A program made the position numbers and the translations under genes. The notes under the pieces were generated by a model, which saw only the letters and a list, made by a program, of their open reading frames with translations, was not told the origin of the DNA and ran no database searches. DNA of 64,000 bases from Macrolepiota albuminosa (Eukaryota; Basidiomycota; Agaricomycetes; Agaricales; Agaricaceae): positions 281,831 to 345,830 of the forward strand of contig JAMWFC010000012.1 of the NCBI GenBank assembly GCA_027475525.1, given 5' to 3'. Numbering within the stretch: the first letter of the stretch is position 1; every line of letters starts with the position of its first letter. Of the stretch, positions 22,819 to 35,586 are shown piece after piece.

Positions 22819-25770
22819 CATGGACAATATGCCTATGGACCCCAGTGAGCAGCAGCAGCAGCAACAGTTTGAGTTTGCGCTATTGGTCTTGCTGTCAGCT
22901 AAAGAGAGGGGACAGATGACTCCTCTACTGATCTAAAATATGCCCCAGTGGAGACAATTGCAACAGGCTGTGGGCTTTCTATAGCAGCAGCAACAACCAG
23001 CGGTGGGCTACCCACCGCAGCAGCCAGTGATCAGTGGCTATTCACCACAACAACTCATGCAGAGCAATTTTATGCCCCAGAATGCACCTATGGGCAGTTT
23101 TCTGCCTTGTCAGACAGCACAGAGCGCTTATGCGCCACATCATGCTGAGGGCCAATCCCAACAGGCCCAGTATGGAGGGCTATTTAGCTTCCAAGCAACG
23201 TCAGGGATGGGAGCAGCTTGCCTCCATACTGGCAAGAGGGCCAATGGGGGCACATTCTTTGCTCCAATTTATGGCCCTGGCACACTATCCTAGTGTGCCA
23301 GCATTAATGCCATACTCTCTGGCTTGAATGGGAGCTTAAGGTGCAATGCCCCAGTATGATCCCTCGTATGAGGTGCCCACTGAGGGAGGAAAAGCAACCT
23401 CTCAGTTGGCTACAGTACTGGCCAACAGTCCAGAGGAATACAGATCATCTCTGATGCCAGCAACAACAGCATCTGAGAGCACAGAAGCTCTCAATACAGA
23501 ACAAAGCAGCAAGTCTCCAGCCAATGTGCCAATAGAGAGCCTGGCCAGGCTCTCCTTGTTACAGCAGCTGGAGATGCTGCACCAACCTGAGCCCAGCTCA
23601 GAAGAAGAGTCACGTCCTCAATGTGACAAAGAAAAAGCACAGGCTGTCAAGCCCAGTCTCAACCAGGACTTAGTCCTGGTTACTCTTCTCCAACACCTGG
23701 GAGACAATAGGTATGATGTACCCCCAGATTTGCCGTTCCTCTGTGATGCAGAGGCTGTTGTCCTCATCAGTCAGATAATGGACAATATAGATCACATGCG
23801 TGCTCAGCGTAAAACTGATCTCCTTTCCCTATTGGCTGCTTGTAAGTGGCAGACTACACCTCCAAGTTGAGACACTGACTCTAGCAAAAGAGCATGTTGG
23901 CAAGGAGTAGAGGACGCACCCTTCCGCTTGACTCAGTTGAGCATTGCTGTTCCTGGCCAGGAGGCCAGTCTAGAACAGGACATCCTCCCCTATGACGATG
24001 TCCCTGCTCCAGCTGCTTCCTGGCTGATTTAGCACCTTGCTAGTGGCGCATCTGAGGTTGCATCTTTGCAACTATTATCCATGGTATTTACCACACACTC
24101 TGGGGAGCAGAGTTTCTGAGGTGTCAGTATATGCTCCACTGAGGCTAAAGCCTTGCAACTCCAAAAGGATCGTTGGGGTAAACATCTGGAAGGGCATGCA
24201 TATGTCAACATGCACTTCCCCAAAGATGCCCCAAAAGGGGCCTCAGGAGCCAACATTCCCTTCTTATCTGCAGTGTTGGTAGAGGGCCCTCTAGCCTGAT
24301 ACCCTCAGTGTGTGTAGGCGATGGACCCATGGTCAGAGAACTCTGCACCGGAGAGGCTGCCATCCTTGCCCTCCAATGACGACTGGTATAAGGAGCCTGA
24401 AGAAGCTCATATGGAATCTCCTGTGCTGCACAAGACTGCAGCACAACATATGGCATGTGAGAGATGCAACAGTAATCAACAGGCCAAAGATGGACTGTTG
24501 GGCACAAGATAGTGCCAAACAAGAAGCTGCCCTTCTCAAAGATGAGACTGGGTGCATCTCTGATGCACTCGGTGTTGTGATTTATTGTGATCACACTATT
24601 GAGCGCCAGAACTCATTCTTCAGCGCAGAGTTGTCTCCCCAATTTTACTGGTCCTCAGTGACCAACACTATCTTTGTTGGGCAAGAAGCCCACACAGCCA
24701 GGGCCTTCAAGGCTGATAAAGAGGGCAATGCCACACATACACCCCACAACAGTAAGGTGTACCAAGTTGCACCTCGCAGGTTCCCCTGCAGCCCTTGAAA
24801 GCTCTGCAGGCTCCATTCACTGGTGAACAACCAGTTTATGCTGATTCATCAGCATCAGTTGGGCTACCTCCTGCTCAACAAATTCAAATGAGTGACTATG
24901 AATTATCATTCTACAGCCTGAGACAGAGTAATGTCTACAAAACTATTGCAGTACCTTTTGTAAATTCAGAGAAGCAGGAGAAAGTCCTGCAGATGATTGC
25001 TCTTTTATGGATTTACCACCACAAGAAAAGTAGGAGACTGGCCTTCATTGGCCTGACTCTCCCTGATCCAAAGCAATCTTTTGCTTTGGACTATCTAGAC
25101 TTATATGCTCTTTTCTATGGGCATCCTAAGACGTCCAATATGTGGACCAGTTTGGCCATGGACTGTGCCATGCACATTCATTGGTGCAGCCTCTTTGGGT
25201 TTGTGCTTGTATATGCTATCTGCACGAGCTGCCCATCCAAACTATAGTGCACAAGCACCTGGCTTATGTCTTTGCACAGCCAGGCCTCTATAAAAAGGCC
25301 GTTGCCAAATACAAGGCAGCTATGGGGCAATCCTTTGTGCCCCTCTCTACCAAGGACCTGAACTTCAAGGCTCAGGCTGTGGACATCCCAGAAGCATCAG
25401 CTTTCATCTTCACCATTTCAGACATGTTATGTGTCCTGCTTTACAATTAAATGCATTTACCAAGGAGATGTATCTCCTTATTGGACAAGACATTCATGCC
25501 CGAGAGATCTGGATGCACCAGTACCTATCTGACAATGGAGATCTATCTGATTCCCAACTACCTACTCTGGAGCCGACATTCGACCCCACCATTACATTGT
25601 CCCCACTATAGGACTACAACAATTCCCTGCCTATGGCAGGGCCATCAGGCACTTCTTATGAGCCTGAACTCCTTGACTACGATATGGACAATGCAACAGC
25701 CAATCTATTCCGGAAGTCCAGGGACTCTCCAATTGCCTCCGTTCCTGACTTACTGATAGCCTGACTGTCG
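22819..25770 (+). pseudogene. Additional ORF region downstream of pol in the family-E element
   Basis: After the chromodomain come about 3 kb of coding-like sequence: a glutamine-rich start at 22819 ('MDNMPMDPSEQ' then poly-Q), the frame 23346-23870 ('SLARLSLLQQLEMLHQPEPS'), and later 'CDHTIERQNSFFSAELSPQF' and 'MWTSLAMDCAMHIHWCSLFG'. I recognise no domain. Corresponding protein is found on the minus strand at 43.6-46.05 kb, so the region belongs to the element rather than being a chance insertion. The stops show this copy is dead. Confidence 0.6.
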
Positions 25771-25809
25771 TGGTGCTTTGAGACTGTAGTTCAGTCTGAT
25801 TGGGAGATG

Positions 25810-26043
25810 TGTAGCGTAGTCTGCTATGTGGTGTTGGCCACATAGCTTTTACTTAGTATAGCCTTAGAATATTATATTATATTTATTATAATATAATAAT
25901 ATTTATATAATTATAAATATGTAGATACCTGCTGCTTACTAAGCAGCTTATTTTTGTATCATACTACATAGTCAATAGACCAGACTGGTCTGATTCTGTG
26001 CAGTGTAACCATTAAGCTCTCTCAAACCTATAACTTCGTCATA
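25810..26043 (+). repeat. 3' LTR of the family-E Gypsy element
   Basis: It begins TGTAGCGTAGTCTG and ends CGTCATA, two transitions away from the 5' LTR end CGTTACA. It is followed by the target duplication CTATC. Confidence 0.83.
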
Positions 26044-26379
26044 CTATCACTGTGCTGGCAAAGGGGTTTTTGCACTATGATGATCTACTAAGTGTTTTCC
26101 CTTTTTCTTACTTTATTTATCTTTTGATTACTTACAAACTAACATTTTGGAACAAAGGGAGGAAGGTGTTTATTTTAGTACAAGCATACATCAGAAAGCT
26201 ACATATCAAAATTTGACAAAGTTCAAAAGTTTGGAGTGTTACAGGCTGGTGACTATGCATTATATGCAGGAAGGGCAAAATCACCCAAAAAAAGCAAGTC
26301 CCTGTCCTGGATATGGTTACTTGCTTGCCACTTGAGCACATCAGTAGTATTGTCATGAAGGCCAAGCAAAAGAGTCTCA

Positions 26380-28454
26380 CAGTACACTAAAGTATTAATA
26401 TGAGGATGCAGAATAGCCAAGTCACAACTAATAGTCTTGGTGATTTCATTAATATAGCAGAGTTGGTGAGCAAAGTTCTTTGGCAGGACAGAGCAGGATC
26501 ATAGAATAGGAGAATTCCTCCCCAAGCCAAGAAAAGGCATCACCAGTGACATGCATAGTAGGAGCAGGAGCCCAGAAGGAATCAAACTTAATGAAGTTAG
26601 TAAAAAGGAGGTAAAAAGAGAGAAAAGATAAAACTTACACAAACAGTCATTGGGGCTCAACATATCCATTTATAGTGCTCGTCACTGGGAGACATGGCCC
26701 TAGCTGAAGAGATGTGTATACCATAAGAAGAAAGGTATCTCCAGCAGCAGCACACATCCTGAGGCACTAGGATTTCTTCAGACAGAGGTGCTTCAGAAGT
26801 CTTGTAAGTACTGGAAAGAGTGATAGGACTGTGAGGAGGAGTTGCAGAAGGAGTGAGAAATATGACAGGAGAGTTGCTAGCTACAGCAGGACCAGAAAAA
26901 GGGCTAGCACCTCAATAGATATAAAGACATTTTCAGTAGGAGGGATCTCTACAACAATGGGGAAGGCAGGAGGAGTAGGGGTTCTAGCAATTGGATCAAG
27001 AAAAAAAATAAGACACACAAAAATTAACAACTTACAGTTCTACACTGAGAACACTCTGACAAGAATTAGTAGTAAGCAGGGGAGTAATTCAAAGAAAAAT
27101 AGCATGCACTGCTAATAGTTCATCAACGTTGGAAAATAATGGACTCTGGAGAAACTTTATCATTATTTTCTCCTTCAGCATCTTTCTTAGTGTCCTCCCC
27201 TTCATCAGAGGAAGGCTCAGCAGTAGACAAGATGATTGAGGTAGCTGGCGCTAATTCATGGCACTTACTAGGGCTCTTGCTAAGAGACGTGACAGCAGGC
27301 TTTTATTTAAATAAAGCAGGATGACAAGGAGAGCATGTGAAGGGAGCAGCAATGATAGTACTATCCTGGGTAGTAGAAAGTGTTAGGCTGGCTTCACTAA
27401 TAACAATAGGTTGGTAGGTAGCTGCCAGTTTGCGTTGTTGCCATACAAAGTCTCTGGCATTGCAAACTAACACAGCACATTTATAATTCTTCTGCATGCT
27501 GGCATCCTTGTCATGCTCATGAGTACAAATGCTATCAAAGGCACAACCATATCTTAACATATCACATTGGTATCAAGAGAGAGAGACAGTAGGAAACTAG
27601 CAGTCTTCTGAATCATTCTCTGACCAACATTTATCACACTATAATTAAAGTTAGTGATGTCATTACCTACAGAAAACAAAGACTTACCATGCCAACCTTG
27701 GTTCAAAACGCACAACATTCCTGAGGCAAAATGGTGATTTTTTTCTTAGCACTGAAAACTTGAACACTAGTGAGTATTCTGGTATTGACAACAGTTGTAT
27801 CATGATGAATGTGTAAAAAGTCATGGAGCTCTGCATTAGTAAACATAGTCTGATCAGATGTCTAAGGACATCAGAATTAAGTGCTAGAGATTGGTGGCAT
27901 AAGATGGACACTTATAACATATAAGGAAACTCCACAAATAGGAAGATGGATCTAAAACAGGATTAGACAAGGACACAAAAAAAGAGATAGATGATATAAA
28001 CTGAATACTGGAGAGACTAGCAATGGTGGGCAAAGTATAGGCTAACTACTCAGAGTCAATATTGCCAACATAAGGGAAGAAAAAAAGACTTACTTTGCTA
28101 ACCTCAGTATTGGCCAGCAATGTGTTGATCTTGGCAAATAAAAAAGGAGCCTAGTATGGGCACTGAATTTTAGCACCATGAAATCAAAATTAAACTTAAC
28201 TCACAAATAACTCTGTAAATGGATGCAACCAGTCAGCACCTTTATACTCTCAGTACTGAGCCACACACCACTTACAAACCTTGACTTCCCATAGCTAGGA
28301 GCTGTTAGAGCTGCATACCACCAATCAGCACTGATAGAGCTGCATTACAAGAACATTTTGTGGCACATCTGCAGAACTAGTAGTCTTAGCACAATTGAAC
28401 AAATACAAAGCTTTAGCAAGAAAGTTTGGAAGAGCAGAAGCAGCAAAGCCAGAC
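26380..28454 (-). pseudogene. Decayed multi-exon gene, unknown family
   Basis: Coding-like pieces follow one another on the minus strand: a likely start 'MSGFAASALPNFLAKALYLF' at 28454, then 'YKCAVLVCNARDFVWQQRK' near 27470, an acidic tail 'TAEPSSDEGEDTKKDAEGE' near 27190, and 'FWAPAPTMHVTGDAFSWLG' near 26550. Stops and frame changes separate them, and intron limits are unclear. It could be a dead host gene or a gene carried by a mobile element. I do not recognise the family. Confidence 0.4.
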
Positions 28455-29229
28455 ATTCTGAAAAAATGGGACAAAAAACACAAGTGGAAAGAGATGTCTA
28501 GAGACAATTTTTATAAGGCATCACACAGACCATAGCACAGTCAAATTAATAATAGTATTTGATTGAGGACAGTCAATTTTTTAGTTGGGGGGAGATGATA
28601 GGCTTCTACTTGGGCTGAGCACATCAAGGGACACTATAGGCCTACTGACACTTGACATACTAAAAACTCTAGCAACCTTCTTAGACACAGAACATCTTCC
28701 TCATTAAACATTGCAATGATGAACTGCAGCATTGTAGACTTGAGGATGGCAGAGGTATGCAGTGAAAATTCTTCTGTATATACTTTTCTGATATCTGAAA
28801 CAGATGTCAATCGTTGAACTAGTTTTCAAACATTGTATGGTGATAATACAGAGGCTTTTCTTTGTGCAGCACTGGATCTTGACCGTTCAGCCAATTACAA
28901 AGAAACTCAGCAACAACAAGCATGAAGTTTTCAGAAGCACTGTGTCAAAGTCAAAAAGCTGGTATGAGTTCACTCATTTGTTTCATTGATTTTGGGTACT
29001 TACCTTTATACTACAGAATCAAGAGGGTCTTGATAACTAGTTTCAGACATTGTATATTATTGTTGGAGACTGTCTACAAGAGGACCAGAATAACAGCGCA
29101 ATTCTAGCAACACCTGATTTAACCAATGTATGTGTTAACTTTATGTGAATGTATTTTAGACTCAACTAATCTTAGTTTATCATCAATCATCTCAAACTCA
29201 AAAACAATACTTTTTTGGGTTTGGTAAAA

Positions 29230-30780
29230 TGCAAAGCCTAGTAAGTTGTCAATAGTCATTCATGTTCTTCCATGCTCAACATGTCCTTATAGCAATGCTG
29301 TTGCTGATAAAATTGTTTCCAAAAGAATTAATACTGAAAAACTTGTTGATGAACTTAACAAAGCATTTGATGCCATTAAGGCAGAGTTAAAACCAGCTCC
29401 TGCCTCTACTCCTGCTGAGGAAGACAATGAGGATTTAGTAATGAAGGATGACTCAAACATTATCTCTAGTTGTAAAAAGCATCTTATCCAGTTGCTTAGT
29501 GAGTAATTCTGTATTTTACCTCATCATATGCTTATATACTATTTTGACAGAGGCTGTGGCAGAGGATGCAAATCAGCACTAGTCTAGTGATGGACTACCC
29601 TGGGCTACACTCCCTAACCACTTCATCACCATATCTCATGTTATTGTTGAATGGCTATCAAGCTATGCAATGCCCAACAAGATGAGCAAGCAAGGGAAAG
29701 GGAAATAAGGCATAAAGGATCTAGGCAACAAGGATGGCCATGTTCTTTTGACTGCCTTTCAAAGTGGCCAGCTAAAAGTCATTAAGGCTGATCTAGAAAA
29801 GATCAAGAAGAAGAATATTGTCATCATCACTACTGTTGATCCGACTAGTGATGATGAACTTGTAGTCTATTTGCAAGCTCTGTATTCAAGTAGAAGAATA
29901 TTGTATAGTCAGACCACCTCCATAAGCCTGGCCGCTACCCACTTTAGGCACAGAAAGAAGCCTATTATTGAGGTCAAGTCTGATGCTAAAGAGCCAAACT
30001 CAAAAAAGTTCAACTAACTTCTATCTTGTCCTTTGGTCTTCAGAAAGCTGTCATCTAGCAGTAAAAGTATGCTTACTATCAGTAGTAACACTGACAATGA
30101 CTCCACTAATAACCTGTCATAGCCACCACCTCCTGTCAAGCAGCCTTCTCAGATAAAACATGTGATTTCTGTTAGTAGTAAAACTGATGTTGATGCAGTC
30201 ACAATGAAGAAAGATAAATCTAATCAGCTTCTCCAGTCTCTAGCAAGCAGTCCTTTCAAACAACATGTATGGTTTTCCTCAGTAGTGACAATGATACATC
30301 CATGACAAAGAAAGACAAGTCCAATCTGCCTCCTCTTCCCCTTGCTGCTCCTGTGGCACATGACAAGCCCCTTTTAAAATTGCCACATCCTAAAAAGCAT
30401 GTTACAATCCCTTCTGGAAGATAATGCCTATTCTGACTCTCACAAGCATCATTGAGTTTCTCCACCTGATGCCAGTGAAGATCCTGTCAGCTTCAGTAAT
30501 GATTACAAAGAGAGCAATGACAATGAAAAATCTGAAGGCAGAATTGTAGTCACTCTTTATAGTTGTATTTGTGCAAAAGCCAAGGAGAAGAGTGCTAAGG
30601 GCAAGGCAAAAGTGAAGGATATTATAAATACTGCCCGTGCAAATTTCCAGAAAGTTACCAACAGACTTTACTTATTAGTCTCAACCACCATTTATTAATC
30701 CTTCAGCATACACACTATCCATTGATTTCAAGGATTTAGGAGACTCAGAACATAATGCTAATGCGGTGGCAGGGAAGTGA
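29230..30780 (+). pseudogene. Decayed lysine- and serine-rich coding region, unknown
   Basis: Fragments 29246-29506 ('KLVDELNKAFDAIKAELKP'), 29748-30017 ('LLTAFQSGQLKVIKADLEK') and later basic segments ('KAKEKSAKGKAKVKDIINT') appear on the plus strand, interrupted by stops. The low complexity and the context of dead elements argue for a degraded gene. No function can be assigned. Confidence 0.35.
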
Positions 30781-30960
30781 CTCTGATCAAACTCCAATCA
30801 ATTCCAAAAGGGGTTAGCATTAGATGCTGCCATTTGTCAAGGCACCTCAATCAGAAGTATAAAGAATCAATAATGACAGAATAGTTTATACTCAAGCCTG
30901 ATATTTCAACTTATCAGAAAATGATACAATGTTTAGCACTAACATTAGTGCTCATAGCAT

Positions 30961-32052
30961 TAATGAGCTTGCATCATGGCTGGCTACAAATAGCACCAAT
31001 ACCCACACCTCACATTAGCTCATCAGTACCACCAGAAGTGGCATGCTCTAGTGCTTCCAGCATTAATTTTTCTATATTTTTATACTAATAACTTGCAGCT
31101 ACAGCCTCCAATTACTCCAGACCACTTTTTATGGCACTACTTATCCTTCGCACCACTGTTGACACCTCACTGCACCTTGCTGCTTGCATTCCAGAGCTAT
31201 ATATTTATACAGACATTTGACATTAGTCAATCTGAAATAATGCTCTTAACCAGTGGCAGTACTTACAAGATGAAATGATGAAGTATTTCTATGACAGATA
31301 GCTGACAGCATTATTATGGACTTTTTTACCATACAATTCAATTCACAGCATTTACTTACATTCATATTAGTTCACCACCTTTTAGCAGTGTTTAGCCTCT
31401 TAGCATTGGCTAACTTCCTTTACTATAAATATTTTTTGTTAGTAGCACATCATCAACTTGGCAGTAGGAATTGTATCCCAACATTTTGGTCACTTTACAC
31501 AACAGACAACCTTTTGTTAACCATGTCAGCGAAAGGACTCTGCTTTAGTTATCTCTCTCTCTCTCTCTATAATCTCTTAGCACCTTGCAATTATAGCTTG
31601 ATATTTATGCTTAGATTCACTAAGCAATTCTGTCATTGTATTATCCTATTCCAGGTGCTAACACTTAGCACCTCTTAGTGACTCTTTCCTATATCTTTTA
31701 GTGCCTTCTCTTAGCAACTCTCTCACACACCTCTTAATGCCTTTCCTTAGTGACTCTCCCATGTTTTTTAGTGTTATTACTTAGCAACTCTTAATGCTTT
31801 ATTACCATGTCTTAGAGCTTTATACAAGTGCCTCCAATTACCCACTTCTTTTCAATACCTTTGCTTAAGCTACAGTGCTTATAGTTTGCTAGATAGCATC
31901 CAGAGTGCTATTATCTAGCACATTGTTCTATCATATTTGCTTGAGCACACTGAAATTCTGTCAGGACTCCTTACCCACTATGCACACCAGATGCTGGAGA
32001 TAGTGTTGTACTGTGTAACGTCTAGTGTACCCAACCACAGTAAGCATCATCA
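30961..32052 (-). mobile_element. LTR family C, old copy
   Basis: It runs antiparallel to the LTR at 11912-12894 with the same landmarks: the 'ACTATAAATA' block, a (TC)n run at 31553 and the 'GTGCTAACACTTAG' block. Its start probably lies at the CATCATCA near 32052. It is heavily mutated, and no clean target duplication is visible. Confidence 0.6.
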
Positions 32053-32144
32053 TCGTTTCTGAAATGATAAGTTTCAGACTTCTATCAATGCATTAAAGCT
32101 ATCTACAAACTTTACTACTTTCAAATATTCTCAGATGCCATCAC

Positions 32145-32647
32145 TGTCAGGGGACTCCTCACTCCTTTCTTCTTTCACTCTCCTTTCATTCACTTCCTTA
32201 TTTCTTCTATCATTCTCTCATCTTGCTGTTACTACTTTTTCAACACTATCTGTTAGTACTATTCTCAACCTTTGAGGTGCTCTGGTTCTTTAGCTATCAC
32301 TCAGACAAGTGTGGGCCCTTCAGCACCGCTCCAGGCTGCTTAGATAAGCCAAAGTTTGCCTTTCTGACTTCTAAAGTCCGGAGTTTTCCTCCCTTGTTTG
32401 CACACTTGTTTGGTTAGTCAATTTTCGAGTTTTTAAGGTTTTGTTGTACTGTACAGTTGTTTCCCATGCTTCAGAGGCCCCAGAAGCATCCAACCTGGCA
32501 TAGGGAATCCCCAGACTTGTTCTCTTTGGATCTCCCTCTGCCAGGTGAGTAGCTACCTTGATATTGTCAGTATATATTCTAATACACTTTGGATCTCCCT
32601 CTGCCAGCTGTGTGACTGAGCCACAGCCTCTAGAGGTCGCCCTTACA
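32145..32647 (-). mobile_element. Solo LTR, family B (copy 3, best preserved)
   Basis: A 503-bp unit bounded by TGTCAGGGG and CCTTACA in plus orientation (LTR sense TGTAAGGGCGACC to CCCCTGACA), with target duplication ATCAC at 32140-32144 and 32648-32652. This copy keeps CpGs that the others have lost, so it is the youngest of the family here. Confidence 0.88.
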
Positions 32648-32858
32648 ATCACTATTTAACTTTGGAACACCAACACTTTATTATCACAACTCTCTACAAT
32701 CACACACTTCTGCATTAGCTACATACTGCACTTTAAAGGCTGATATTTATGCATGGTGCAAAGATTACAATCTTAGAAATGCTAAATGTCAAAGGTTGAT
32801 TAAGCTGGGCTTTATTGTTGGTGAAACAGCAAGTCTTACTGATTTTTCAAGGAATATG

Positions 32859-33356
32859 TGTCAGAGAACTCTTTATTTTTTTCTTCTTTCACTTATTTCT
32901 TTACTCTTCTTTTATTTATTTTCTGATTTTTTCTGTCATTCTCTCACTTTATTGTTTTTATTCTTTCAACATTATCTATTAATACTATTTTCAGCCTTTG
33001 AGGTGCTCTAATTCTTTAGCTATTATTCAGACAAATATGGGCCCTTCAACATCACATATAGACTGCTTACATAAGCCAGAGTTTGCCAGAGTTCACCTTT
33101 TATTTGTGCAATTGTTTGTTTAGGCAATTTTTGAGTTTTTAAAGTTCTGTTGTCCTGTACAGTTGTTTTCCATGCTTTAAAAGCTCTAGAAGCATCAATC
33201 CTGACATAGAAAATCTCTAGACTTGTTGTTCTCTTTAGATTTTCTTTTGCTAGGTGAGTAGTTATTATAATATTGTTAGTATATACTTTAATATACTTTG
33301 GATCTCTTTTTGCTAGCTATGTGATTGAGCTATAGCATCTAGAGGTCACTCTTACA
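32859..33356 (-). mobile_element. Solo LTR, family B (copy 4)
   Basis: A 498-bp unit with target duplication ATATG (32854-32858 and 33357-33361), the same family as 32145-32647 but much more AT-rich through C to T and G to A changes. Confidence 0.85.
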
Positions 33357-35375
33357 ATATGTAAGAGTAAACAAGATTAGGACCTCTTCACCAACAAAGA
33401 ATTCTTGCAGCTTGTGTGACTACTTGATTTAATTAGTATTTACTAGCTTTTTTACATGAATATACATAATTTTTTTTTTACTTTAGAGATAATTGCAGTT
33501 CCAAAACCAATTAAGAGACTTTTCTGCTATAATAGCAGTAAAATATGCTTTTTTACTTAGAATTAAAAGTTAATATTATTATTTATTAGCTCAATAAAAA
33601 TATAATATATAGCAACCAAAACTCTCTTCAATAAGGCTGTAATCTGATGAATATAATGAAAGAAAAATGCAATACACAGCTTAAAAATAAGATATGTCAT
33701 GCTATAATATATCTAGAGTAATATTAAAGACAACCTCTGAAGGCTACAGCTCAGTCACATAGCTGGCAGAGGGAGATCTAAAGTATCAAAGTATATATCA
33801 ACAATATTGTTGAAAACTGAACCCATAGAACTTAATAATGACTTAATAATTATAAATACTTGTAAGTATTTATTTTTAAATTTTGCAATAATGACTGTAA
33901 TTCTATACCTACATATGTTTTCTAACCAGCAGCCTCACCCAGCATATTGCTTTCTTGACTATATATATGATAGCACTGAAGTGCTTTACAAGACTCAGGA
34001 CCATCTTTGCAAAGCAACTATTAGGTATAAAATAACTTCAGAGAACAACATATGAACTGTTAGAGAACTCTTTATATTTTCTCTTTTTACTCTTTATTTC
34101 TTTCTTCTTCTTTCATTCATTTTCTTCTTTCTTCTTTTATTTTTTTAATCTATTTATTAGTACTACTTTTAGTTTTTGAAATGCTCTAGTTCTTTAGCTA
34201 TCATTCAGACAAGTGTGGCCTCTTCAATACTGCAAACAAACTGCTTATATAAGCTAGAGTTTGCCTTTCTGATCTTTAAAGTCTAGAGTTTTCTTGCTTT
34301 ATTTGTATAATTGTCTATTTAGGCAATTTTCAATTTTTTTAATGTTTTATTTAAATTGAGTAAAAATAAATTATAAATTATATTTATATTCTAGTTTTAA
34401 AAGTAAATAAATAGACTCATAGAAAAATATAAGAAGAATAATTTGCTTATAATTATAGTATAAAATATATAAATAAATTTGAGCAAAAGTACAAAGCATA
34501 AATAAGGTATTTCATAGGCAAAAACTGATAACAATAGCTTTAGCCATGCTTAAATAAATAGAATCAAATTTAAAATAGCAAGAAAAATACAACTGCAAAA
34601 AGTAAAATATGAAGAGTTTTTTTTAAAAATTATTTTCAAGTTACAATATTAAAATTAATAAGCTATAATTTGTGCCTTTGACATAAATTTTATAGCTTAT
34701 TGGACACTTTGCCTCCAAATCTCCTCCAACTAAGCCTCTATCCTTTTCATTCAATTAGAGCTCCAAATATATATAGAGAATTTAGTACTTAGTACTAGCC
34801 TCAACCTCACTTTGTTTTATTAATGCCTTAGCTTTCACAACTCAGTGTTTAATCTCAGTTTTCTTCAACTCTCAAAGTATTATTATAAGCTAAATTATTT
34901 TTTTTTAAATTTTTCAGATTTCTTTAACCATTTTTAAATATCAAAAAAAAACTAACAATCAGTGTATCAGTAGTCTTTGAATTTTCTCTGATTTTTCAAT
35001 AAATTTTCTAGAATTCTTCTAGCATTTTCTACTAATATCTGCTGAAAAACAAAGCAATTGAAATTTTCTTGATTTTTTAAGCATTTATAAATCTCCAAAA
35101 AACTAAATCAGTATATCAGTAGCTTTTAAATTTCTCCTGATTTTTTGATGATTTTTTTTTTTGGATTTTTCTAGCATTTTATATTAACATTTACTGAAAA
35201 ACAAAACAAAAAGGCAATTCTTTGTCAGCCTTAGTCAGAACTGATTAATCACATTATTTAGCAATTTAAATAAAGATATAATATTTTGAAATATAAAAAG
35301 AAGCTAATCAACAATACTAGGCTGATTGAAATATAATTTGGAATAATAAAGAAATAATAATAATCTATATAATAT
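33357..35375. other. Very AT-rich stretch without genes; two family-B LTR fragments
   Basis: No coding feature is supported. 33723-33800 is the first part of a family-B LTR (plus), and 34058-34345 is the last part of another (minus). The rest is long A and T runs. The composition suggests old repeat DNA mutated from C to T on both strands. Confidence 0.6.
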
Positions 35376-35586
35376 TCAATATTTAACGGAGGACATGCAT
35401 ACCTCTGCAGTTGGGAAGTTTGATAGCACCAAACTGGTCACGCAAAAGACTGCGTGACCACGTGAATTAACAAAGTGAGGCGAAAAGCGACCACTAGCTA
35501 GAAGAACAAAAGCTGTAGAGAAGTGAGGTGGGGTGGTGGTGGTGAGGAGATGTTGCAGGAGCTGAGCTGAAGGAAAAAAGGCTGTT

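Larger units (their letters stand above)
16569..26043 (+). mobile_element. Gypsy-type LTR retrotransposon (family E), full span, internally deleted
   Basis: Two 234-bp LTRs (16569-16802 and 25810-26043) enclose gag, protease and integrase-end sequence, flanked by the 5-bp duplication CTATC (16564-16568 and 26044-26048). Gene order gag, protease, integrase C-terminus with chromodomain identifies Ty3/Gypsy. Reverse transcriptase, RNase H and the integrase core are absent, and many stops are present. An extra reading-frame region follows the chromodomain. A family-B solo LTR and a 113-bp inverted repeat lie inside. A second, 3' half copy is at 43325-46050. Confidence 0.85.
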
